From Acephala macrosclerotiorum (Eukaryota > Ascomycota > Leotiomycetes > Helotiales > Mollisiaceae): a DNA stretch of 31,750 nt. Both the position numbers and the translations under genes were made by a program. Below the pieces are notes generated by a model that saw only the letters and a program-made list of their open reading frames with translations, made no database searches and was not told where the DNA came from. Of the stretch, positions 23,690-31,750 are shown one piece after another; within the stretch, counting starts at the first letter, position 1, and every line of letters begins with the position of its first letter. Where the stretch lies: the NCBI GenBank assembly GCA_014904845.1, contig MU119651.1:1-31750 (forward strand), read 5' to 3'.

Positions 23690-24140
23690 AAACGACAAAT
23701 TGACTGCTGTTTTCGGGGGGATTGGTCGCTGCTTTCTACAGTCAACTTACTAAAATCTCGCGCTGTTCTAACGCTCGCGTACTTAGTAATCAAGGCGGCA
23801 CGACTTTAGCCGACTACAAGAACTACCTAAAATTGACAACCGCTTTTCTGTTCTCGTTTCTACTTTTTGAAGAGCTTTTTCAGGGAGCAGAAAATGGCTG
23901 CCCACTATTCCTTGAATGACTCAAGATAGCGGCCATTTTATTTCTTCGTCTATTCTTTCTCTTTTCTTTATTTTCTTTTCTCCAAACTTTTTATGCTCAA
24001 CTACTTTTTCTCGCTCTATTTCTCTCTCTCCCTTCGATACGGTTCTTTGGGCAGCAAGTTCTTTTCAACATCTTTACTTTCCTTTTTTGAATTGATCGCT
24101 ATTGTTATCGTTATCGTCTTTTTCAGCAGATTAATTCGAC
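23690..24140. other. 5' flank of the DUF3435 gene; sharp composition break
   Basis: Composition changes abruptly near 23690 from almost pure AT to intermediate GC. No gene is recognised. The stretch 23930-24070 is rich in C/T tracts (TTTCTTCGTC, CTCTTTTCTT), as in many fungal promoters or 5' leaders. If the block to the right is a Starship, its left terminus should lie here; no terminal repeat could be confirmed without the other end. Confidence 0.45.
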
Positions 24141-26715
24141 ATGCGGCACCGTCAAATAATACTAAGCTTTTTCTTTTTCGATAGCGATGAGTCAAACATC
24201 GAGAGCTGCTTCGATACAGAGGACGAGCAAAAAGAGACTGATACCGATATCGAGCCAACGGACGTTGATACCGATGTCGACGATGTCGACGAATGTAATG
24301 AAGCAGATTTGACGTGGATCGCTAGAGAGGAGAACGTCTACTCGCCAGAGTACTATCTCGATTAAGAGAATAACTCCGACGAATTCGAGGATGAAAATGA
24401 GAATTATAGTAATAGTAGTCTTTTTTTTTTGAATATAATCGAGAGAAATTTTTATTAGTAGATACTTTATTTTCTTTTTGTCTGCCGTTTTCTACTATCG
24501 AATCGTTGATCTGATTCTCTTTACAGGTATTGTAAGTATGTACAGAAAAATCTTGCTCGAGTAATATAAACCGTCTCTCGTCGTACTCTCAAAGCTTTTT
24601 TCGAATAGATATTGAATCAACATCAAAAAAAGAATAAGAAAAAGCTTACAAGTATTCAATCGATTAATACGCTTAGGACATATTGGAAGGTCTTCCGGCT
24701 CGTGTACGAACGAGCTACTGGAGAGAAAATCGAGAGAAAAATGAACCGTTACATGTATCGAGTAAATAGCGTTCTTTGTTTGCTCGCTCAATCTAGTTCG
24801 AATCATCGTAAATAAAAACTAATAAAACATTTGTCGTAAGTCCTCAGAAAACTGGCGAAAAAATACCGTTTGTCGACAAAAAAACGCAATAATGTCGCGA
24901 TGTATATCGAGAATCTCGCAAACGTTCTATAGACCAATTTGATCACGACGAAGTAAAAGTATACACATAGCCGGCAGCGAATTCAAATTAGCTTTTTTTG
25001 CTAATTAGCTATATTCTTTGCAAATCGACTTTCAGCGCTTTTAAAGCTCCACTATAGTAATATTGCGATGAATTTGCTTCGGAACTCTAGTAGCGAGCTT
25101 TATCGAATTCTAATCGAGTTCACGTGCGAGTTTACGAAGAAGTATTTCGATACAAAAAATGCGTAAGTTTAAATTTTGGACTTTTTCTCACTTTTTTTGA
25201 ATTTTTTCTTTTTCTATTTTAATCGAGACATGCGACTTATATAGAAACTAGGAATACGTTTGTACTTCTCGAGATTATTTTTGATTTGTCTCTAATCCTC
25301 AGTCCGCACATCGCTTTTTTGAGCCTCATCTTTGTCGATAATGCGTTCTTAGTCTCGAGTCTTATATCGATCGAAAGAATCAACGAGCTAGATATTTCGT
25401 CTAACTATAAGCAGTTGCTTTTGCGTTTAAAGCCGAAGATGGTTAATATCTCCATTTTTCGCAAGTCTATCAAAACGCCGTATGGCTAAAAGATCTCGCC
25501 CGACCAGTTACTACCGTACACGATTCTCTTAAAGTGAATAAAGCGACTCGATGTGCTTACTGGATTCCCGCAGATTACGCGTTCGTATTGCTTTCGATAC
25601 GGTGCAAATAATGCTTTCAATCAAAATAGTGTGTATTATACGACTCTTTTCTCGCAATTCCGCCTTTATTCGCAGTGCGATATACTAATCGTAGACTGAC
25701 AAGTGACGTAAATGACGCGCTTTAAAACATGATAATGCAACACGCTAAGATTAATACTTTCATCAAGTACTACCTCCGACGGACAATCACCGTTGACACG
25801 CGAGCTATCGTCTTTAACTACGAATCTCAGCGCGATCTGATGCGAGCGGTTTATCGGATGATTCGCTAGATCGATTTTAACCGGCCGTAAAAACTCACAC
25901 TCGAGGAATCTTTGTCCGTCAATCAAGATCCCGTCGTTCGTCGCCTTATTGCGAAGCGAGAAAAGTAGAAGCGCCGTTTCCAGGGCACGGTAACACGGCA
26001 GCCTGAGTATCGGATCATCGGCCGCGCGATCTTCAACACCAGACAGCAATTGAGAGCTGCGCTTCTCAAGTACGTTCAAAAGCGCTAAGATCTGAAACAC
26101 TCGATCGACGAGATCGAGCGACAACTCTCTAAGCTCAAGCTCAATCAAAACGTGAAGACTACTTTGAACTAGAACGATGAGATGCTCTCGCTCCAAAAGC
26201 GCTTAACGAAGACAGTAATGACGCTTTCGAGCACAACTATCGAAAAAGAGTTCCGCCGTCGCAATGCGAGTATCGATACAATCGCTGTCTATTGCCACTT
26301 TTAGAAGAAGAAAGCTGTCGCTCTACTACGCAAAAAGTCGTTTACGCGACGAACGAGTCCAATACTGTCGAAGGAAACCAGCTTTCAGTTGGCAGTCGCT
26401 CAAACTAAGAAGCAAACATTAAGTAACGCTATATTGTTAGTGTTTATCGAGAAGAGAACTACTATTTGCTTTCTTTGTTTAAAAGAGCAGAGCTTGCCGT
26501 TCGAAAAGCGTATTTACAAGTTTGCTAATTCGAGAGACTTAATAAAGTACTTCAAGTGAAAGTATCTAGTTTACATCAAAGAAAAAGATTAATCTAAGTG
26601 CAAAATTTGTCGAATGTTTTTGTAGTATAAGACGCATTTTCAGAATCACGTACTAAGCATTCATAGAATCGTTTTTTAATGCTTCGATGACGTATTAAGC
26701 GGTATAGTTAAATAA
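24141..26715 (+). pseudogene. DUF3435 (FluG-domain/tyrosine recombinase superfamily), RIP-killed
   Basis: After allowing for introns the plus strand reads as a DUF3435 protein from MRHRQIILS to a stop at 26713-26715. In order: an acidic N-terminus (FDTEDEQKETDTDIEPTDVD), the family stretch YWKVFRLVYERATGEKIE (about 24675-24735), FRKSIKTPYG near 25460-25486, an arginine box RSYCFRYGAN (about 25579-25610), QHAKINTFIKYYLRR (about 25738-25780) with the presumed catalytic His and Tyr region, a basic/coiled part, and C-terminal zinc-finger-like pairs (CFLC near 26470; CKIC...HFQNHVLSIH at 26599-26665). Introns are visible at about 24458-24526, 24762-24840, 25163-25244 (GTAAGT...ATAG) and near 25630-25700 (TACTAAT branch site). 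Many codons are TAA, TAG or TGA where CAA, CAG, CGA or TGG is expected, and no frameshift was needed. Such proteins include Starship captains; C-terminally finger-bearing members also occur outside Starships. Confidence 0.85.
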
Positions 26716-26900
26716 TTTAAATTTTGCTTTCTCTTTTCTTTTTCTCGCGATTAAAAATTGTCAAGTACGAGTTGGCGCTAGCGGCGTATTACTTTATATA
26801 ATATAGCTATTCGTTTTTTACTCTTTTCTATATGTATATTCAAGATTAAAATCGAAAATTCGAACTTGGATTTTTGCTTGCTTCTCGTTTTTGGTATTCT
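26716..26900. other. Intergenic or 5' leader/intron of the next gene
   Basis: Short AT-leaning spacer between two genes on the same strand. It ends with a pyrimidine-rich TTTTTGGTATTCTCAG that looks like a splice acceptor for the exon starting at 26904, so an earlier exon of the next gene may lie here or be lost. Confidence 0.4.
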
Positions 26901-26903
26901 CAG

Positions 26904-28330
26904 TGGTCATGTGATGGAAAGCCTTGTGGTCAAACTGTTGGTTGGCTAGCTCGTCACGAGCGAACCTTCACAACTCTAACGAACATGCAAACAGTCTATA
27001 CGATCGAAGTCGATTAACTATTACGAGGCATCCGTTTAGCAAATATTCTCACTCCGCCGATTATCGAGCACGAGCTCGAAAAGCGAGCGACGGCGACTGG
27101 ATTGCTCTTCGAGTCACTTAATAGCTTGATTGAAAATTAGATCTTTCAAGTGCGGATCGATCTCATCGAAAACCTCATGCGATTCTGCAAAATACAAAAA
27201 ACTTCTTACTATTACGAAATGCCGAAGTCAAAAAAGCGTTCGATAGCTCGTCACTTGAATGTTAATACAAATGCAAACAACGTTAATAGAGACATCTTTA
27301 GAGATAATATCTAAAGAAAAGCAAAACGTAACACACAAACTCGTCGTCTACTAGTGTCTTTGTATTCTAATTTACGTTTGATTAACGCCGATTCTATAGT
27401 TACTACGGAATTAAAAAAACTATCAATACTCTTTGTACAAATTTTCAATTTACTTTAAGTTCTATTAGATTGAATTCGTATTATAAACGATTATTAACTC
27501 TTTTAGATTTGTTATAGTCTTTAATACTCTTTTTAGAGTCGCTATCGTCAAATGGAGATCGATTACCTCGGTACGATACGCGTTATTAAACGCGATATAT
27601 TTCAAACGAGTCAGTTTAATTTCTTTTAAAACTTCGAACAAGTAATAGAAGCTCTTCTTTTTTTGACTAATATTTAAATAGAGGATATTGAGATCGAAAT
27701 TGAATCGCACTTTTTTAGACTACAGAAATGACTCGAAGCAATTGGAATAGAATACTTCGATCGTTTGCCTCGATTCTCGATATACGTACAATACAACTAG
27801 AAATGCGATTTGCGAATAGAAGCCAGTGCAGATGTCGAATGCGAGGATCTCGACAACGCGAGGTAAAAGATTTAGTCGCTATATGATAAAGCGAATTTCG
27901 AGAAAGAAACTCGTAAACAAAGTAAAGCGCTGGAAATCTACTAGTGAGGCGATAGTAGTAATTGATAACATCACGTGCTTTAAACTAATATCACTAAGAA
28001 AATTATATAAGACTGGTTTTAAATTTGACTAAAAGAAAAGTGAAGAAATATATACTCGAAATTTTCTTTTTTATGTCTAATAAAACTTGTCGCATTAAAC
28101 GCTAATAAACCGCCAATTACTTATACGTGTGATACAAGCGCCGCATTTACTCGTATTTTGACAATGAGAATTCTATTTATAGACGAGCGCTTCGTATGTA
28201 TAGCCAATCAAATTTCGACTCGATATTGCGTAAAAAGAAGTCTACTATTAGAATTGAATAAACAAATAGCGGCGCGTAAAGTAACGCGTAAATAGCGAAT
28301 TAGTCTATTTTTGTAATGTAAGCGACCTCG
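26904..28330 (+). pseudogene. Unidentified RIP-killed gene
   Basis: One plus-strand frame runs from 26904 to about 28044 without a frameshift. It starts after an apparent acceptor with WSCDGKPCGQTVGWLARHER, a Cys/His-containing start, and goes on through LLRGIRLANILTPPIIEHEL, TQTRRLLVSLYSNLRL and LYDKANFEKETRKQSKALEI. The frame holds many stops, all explicable as CAA, CAG, CGA or TGG mutated by C:G to T:A. After a probable intron a second charged segment follows (about 28075-28330: CRIKR, YKRRIYSYFDNENSIYRRAL, RKKKSTIRIE). Length is at least about 450 residues, and the composition suggests an alpha-helical, charged, perhaps DNA-binding protein. I do not recognise the family. It lies in tandem behind the DUF3435 gene and shares its degree of mutation, so both probably belong to one element. 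Confidence 0.6.
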
Positions 28331-28495
28331 GCAATATTGTAATGCTTCCAATATCTCAATATTGATCGTATTCTTTCTAAGTATCAATGTATTTAAACGA
28401 TTAAGGCTTTTATTTACGGTGTATAAAGTTTAAAACAATTGTCTTATTATAAGTAATCAAATGAAATACGGTTCTTGTGACTTGGGAAATTCTAG
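28331..28495. other. Intergenic, nothing recognised
   Basis: AT-leaning sequence between the unidentified gene and the possible LTR. No coding frame or repeat seen. Confidence 0.4.
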
Positions 28496-28497
28496 TG

Positions 28498-28917
28498 TGT
28501 TAAGCGTATTGAGTGAGCAGTTTTAATCGAGAATCTGTTCTAGTCCATTTGTTCTAGAACAAACAAACGTTTAGAACAGACTATCTAGATCAAATAATTA
28601 CTTAGAACGACCTTTGTCGTAGAAGAAGTGTTTTATATGCTTTGTCGTTTTACGATAGATTCTTTCCTGTGATTAAAGGAATCCTGAGACGGTCTAAAGG
28701 CCAAGTAGAAAGTCTTAAATGACAATTCAAGCTAGGATCTTTTAGTTAGGAACGATTTACATCTGGGGCGAGTTACTCAATAGTCCCAGAAATCTGGGAT
28801 TCTCAGAGTCACAAGAAAGTAATCTTAATTAGAGTTCTGTGTTAAGATAATCGTTTCTATTGTATCACTATATCAACGATACGTCGCGATAAGCACTGAG
28901 AACGCTATTTCAATAGA
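28498..28917. mobile_element. Possible solo LTR, weak
   Basis: The stretch from TGTGTTAAGCG to CGCTATTTCAATA has no coding frame and a layout seen in fungal copia LTRs: a TG start, a TTCTAGAAC-rich 5' part, and a TATCAACGATACG ... GAGAACGCTATTTCAATA end that would give the usual CA if the last C had become T. Target-site duplications do not match, and no internal retroelement sequence is adjacent. It could equally be a promoter region. Confidence 0.3.
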
Positions 28918-29131
28918 ATAAAAAAGCTTTTGAGATTCAAAAGATGCAATTATAAAACACGTATTTACTCTTTATTCAATGCATTTCTTTTACAAACATC
29001 ATTTAACGGCAATAAGCGCAACTCGGTATATATAATATTTAAAATTATATTCTACTTAAAAGCAAAAAAAAGTGCGAAAAAGAAAGATTAAATTACGCTA
29101 CAAGAAATACTATTTAATTACTTCGTTTATT
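28918..29131. other. Intergenic, 3' flank of the ferric reductase
   Basis: AT-leaning sequence with no coding frame. It should contain the 3' end of the minus-strand reductase; no specific terminator element can be named. Confidence 0.4.
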
Positions 29132-31095
29132 TCACTTTTGCGAAGATTGATAATCAAATTCGAAGAAACTCGTTTTATCCGTCAAATGGTCTCGTACAAC
29201 ACTTTGTAACTCATCTCGAATATCGTCGATATCAAACACTTCTATTCATTAGCACGATTAGAACGATAGATTGAGCAATTCACTTGTAACAAGTAATTGG
29301 CCATTTCTCTCAGTTTGTTCTCCAGATTCAAGTTCTCTTTCTACGAGTGTCTTTGTATTCCAATCAATGTTGTTTATCGATTTCTTCTCAATATGCTCTC
29401 TTACAATTTTTGCTTTAAAGATATCTCGCAATAGAGCTTTACTCGAATAGATTTTTGCACGTTTTTCAAAGAATGTTTTATCGATATCGCTCGATTCGCA
29501 GTAGATCGAGATGACTAGAATCTATTTTCTGCTATTAGTAAGACTAGAAAAATCACGGCCGTTGCGGTACGTACTTAATTATCATCTAGCGTATTTTCGT
29601 TTAATGCATCGTTAAAGAGCGATTGGACCGCGATTGTGACGTTTGATTTTGTTAGATTTCTATTCAAAAAAAGATGAGAAAGTCACGATTTACCGATGTC
29701 TCGAACTTGCTAAATCAGATGGATTCGACGAGCGCGAATCTTACGAGCATTATAGCCGTGAATGAGCTGCTTTAAATATAGCAAATGTGCCGCGATTTCG
29801 AAGTTACTAGCTACTATGAGAATGTTCTTATAGTCGTCCATGGGAATACTCTTCTCGTGAGGTCCACTAAACAGTACTCAGAGATTCATAGTATGTCTAC
29901 TCTTGGTATAGTATAAGAGTTCTCGAGTCAAGTTTCTCCGAGGCTCGATGAAGAGATCTAGATGATCTTGCGGCTTCTCTGCCTACGAGATCACTACAAA
30001 TAAATGACTCTGCAAAAAGGACCAAAAACTGACCGAAGGTATCCACATTCAGAGGTTGATGGTTTGCTCGGTCTTGACGCTAAGCGGCTTCTGAAACTGG
30101 ACGCGGACTCTGACTGCGCCATATTCGTGGGTAATGTGGGCTCGCGCGGCATTGTAACGAAAAACACCGTTTCGGCGGATGATTATATAGTTTTGAGCAA
30201 TGCACATGAACAGAAACAATTTTGTCGAGATGTATATGTACACGCGGAGAAAGGCTTTCTCGGAGAGCAAGTGTCGCCAGATGGAGTAGGCAGTGAGCGC
30301 AGTCAAGACTTGATGAGTGCGAAAAAAGAGTTCGTAGAAAAGTCTACGAAAGAGAGACAGAGAGAGTAGAATAATAAACTCTAGTGATAATGCTCTCTAT
30401 GCAAAGTGTTAGCGGAGAAATGTGATTAAGAGACTACTTACTATAACCGCGAATTTATTCGAGGGCAAATTCAAAGAAAAGGAAGACTGCGAGACTACTA
30501 TTACTAACACGTGGAAAATGGTGAATACAATCGTTGTCACGCTTGTCGACCGATGAATCTGCTGAAACGTACTAAGAGTTACATTTAGCAGATTTGCGAG
30601 AGTATCGAGATGAGGAACTGCGAATAGTAGGATTAGATTGATCATCGCGAGTATCTCGACTCGAAGTTCGACTTGTGAGATGATTGTATCTTAGAACTCG
30701 AAACAATATATATTCTTTGCGATATAGATTAGTTGCATTAAGATATCGGTTCGACTCTACGGGCTTAGAAGCTAGTATCGATGAAGAATATAGCAGTAGA
30801 TCAGATGCTTTGATATAAGAAGAGAGAAATACTTGGCGAGGCGGGCAATTAAGAAGAGACTATTGATAAATAGAAGAAGGCAGAAATTACTGCTTATAAC
30901 AATAGTATATACAAGGCTAATATTTATAATTAATGAGCGAAAGCGAGAATAATTATTCGCTATGCAGATAAAGACAGACGATTGTAGAGAACAAAGCGAG
31001 AATAAAGTCGATCTCGAGAAAGAAAGGAAAGAGGGAGAAGGAAGGAGAGAGAAAAGAGGAAGGGGAAGAGAAAAGGGAATTTGAGAACCGAGCAA
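29132..31095 (-). pseudogene. Ferric/metalloreductase (FRE family), RIP-killed
   Basis: Read on the minus strand, this is a fungal plasma-membrane ferric reductase, which moves electrons from NADPH through FAD and two haems to external Fe(III). In order: hydrophobic N-terminal segments (SLIINISLVYTIVISSNFCL), MINLILLFAVPHLDTLANLL, the first haem pair IHRSTSVTTIVFTIFH (H-x13-H, about 30508-30555), the second pair HQVLTALTAYSIWRH (H-x13-H, about 30271-30315), then ITHEYGAVRVRVQFQKPL and an FAD-site relic SHLFVVISWA near 29985-30006 (normally HPFxxxS). A nucleotide-site relic GPHEKSIPMDDYKNILIVAS follows (normally GPHG/GPYG), then RARRIHLI, and finally RDELQSVVRDHLTDKTSFFE. A 45-bp intron at 30397-30441 has GTAAGT, GCTAAC and GCATAG. 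Stops stand for TGG, CAA and CAG, and P to L and G to E changes match C:G to T:A. The start is uncertain. Confidence 0.85.
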
Positions 31096-31750
31096 AAGGA
31101 CGTTATAAAGCTCTACTAGGAGAATCGAATTGCAAAGAAAATGGTGGAATCTCTGTGCTTACTAGGGTTGAGAGATGGTCTCAATCAAAAAGTTGCAGGC
31201 CAGAGGTGGTTGCTTTGTGATCTCAAACAGATATCGATGGTCATTCCCATTCAAAATGTGCGGTCCCGTGATCTTAAAATGCAAATGCTTGAACTGGAGG
31301 TCTAAACTGGATATCGCTTATTTTAAGGCCTTTCGGTGGGGACTTTTCACCAAAGGTAACCAAAATCGGCTGCTCCCAAAAAAACAAGTGAGTCATGGAG
31401 GTGAATTTGGATCGTCCACAGCGTCTTTTTAGGGTTTCTGTGAGAGCTTAAACCGGACAAGCGGCTGATTTTAACGGCATGTTCGTAGTAAGGCTTCCTC
31501 CAAATGTAAACAAATCTTGTAGTTTCTAAGCATGCGAACTCCAGAATTGGCTTGGACATAAGAATTGTCGTCGAAATACAGTCGCTAACAAAATCGGCTT
31601 CCCCTCAAACTCAGTGCGACAATTTCAGTCCCGTTCAGTAGACAGGGACGCCCACAAGCGCCTTGCTTTAATTGGCTAGGCGCTGGGTCCGGGGGAATGT
31701 ATAACCGAGTTATACATTTGAACGTGGCTTAAGGGAAACTGTGCGCCGCG
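31096..31750. other. Normal-GC DNA, no gene recognised
   Basis: GC content rises again from about 31140. The longest frames (for example 31175-31432 on the plus strand) show no recognisable domain, signal peptide or intron structure, and frames on both strands overlap, so none is called. The stop load and AT skew of the preceding pseudogenes are absent, so this may lie outside the mutated element. Confidence 0.45.

Larger units (their letters stand above)
11830..23690. repeat. Long AT-rich, RIP-like repeat block without genes
   Basis: Nearly all A and T on both strands with no usable ORF. Almost every remaining C is in CpG: in 21481-21720, ten of the eleven C residues on this strand are followed by G. 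The left border carries several GAATAGTATT/AATACTATTC-like motifs in both orientations (about 11812-11915). An assembly gap and a false duplication lie inside it. The right border near 23690 is sharp. A centromeric or heterochromatic role is possible but not shown. Confidence 0.85.

Noticed and set aside
25666..26196. Minus-strand 176-residue ORF
   Set aside because: Antisense shadow of the DUF3435 coding frame. It stays open because RIP-created stops fall in the sense strand.
27465..27710. Minus-strand 81-residue ORF resembling leucine-rich or F-box sequence
   Set aside because: The plus strand reads as one continuous frame for over 1 kb with only RIP-type stops, so the leucine-rich look is an antisense effect.
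27345..29362. Shared AGTGTCTTTGTATTC string at about 27352 and 29345 as a repeat
   Set aside because: Only about 15-20 bases match, with different coding contexts and no extension on either side, so chance is likely.
30004..30369. Plus-strand 121-residue ORF, longest in the right part
   Set aside because: It lies antisense to the ferric reductase, whose minus frame carries the haem-ligand and FAD/NADPH regions.
1..31750. tRNA, rRNA or CRISPR features
   Set aside because: No cloverleaf with A/B boxes, no rRNA core motifs and no regularly spaced repeat-spacer array were seen; CRISPR is not expected in a fungal genome.

Overview
This window looks like nuclear DNA of a filamentous ascomycete (Pezizomycotina). 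Its introns are about 45-90 bp, with GTAAGT-like donors and TACTAAT/CTAAC branch sites. Gene content includes a DUF3435 protein, a fungal ferric reductase, a lactonase-type metallo-beta-lactamase and a copia-type gag fragment. The genome is bipartite: almost gene-free AT-rich blocks alternate with normal-GC islands. In the AT-rich blocks nearly every surviving C sits in a CpG, and the wrecked genes carry stops explicable as C:G to T:A changes. Both point to repeat-induced point mutation (RIP) or a very similar process. Species cannot be determined from the sequence.

Layout. 1-4680: extreme AT-rich block with diverged repeat copies. 4690-5280: small GC-richer island with hairpin-forming repeats and a 15-bp-stem palindrome. 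5283-5990: AT-rich block. 6000-11815: normal-GC island holding an unrecognised interrupted ORF (-), an orphan copia gag zinc knuckle (+), a five-exon secreted cysteine-rich protein (+, 8077-9350), a metallo-beta-lactamase pseudogene (-, 9826-11361) split by a 439-bp hAT-type MITE, and a divergently placed SDR gene cut off after about 46 codons where AT-rich DNA begins. 11830-23690: the longest AT-rich block. It contains a 10-N gap flanked by identical 2077-bp sequences, almost certainly an unmerged assembly overlap. 23690-31100: intermediate-GC, partly RIP-mutated block. 31100-31750: normal-GC DNA with no gene recognised.

The most interesting part is 23690-31100. It holds three genes destroyed by stop-creating transitions but still readable, with introns and long stretches of frame intact: a DUF3435 (FluG-domain/tyrosine-recombinase superfamily) gene (+), an unidentified gene (+), and a ferric reductase (-) keeping both H-x13-H haem-binding pairs. 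DUF3435 recombinases are the 'captains' of Starship giant transposons, and ferric reductases are among their recurrent cargo. The block is therefore a candidate RIP-killed Starship or Starship-derived fragment, with its left edge possibly at the sharp compositional break near 23690. The termini are not identified, so this remains an inference.

The only gene that looks intact is the secreted protein, which lies between AT-rich blocks, a position where fungal effector genes are often found. The metallo-beta-lactamase and SDR share a 306-bp divergent promoter region and both are broken.
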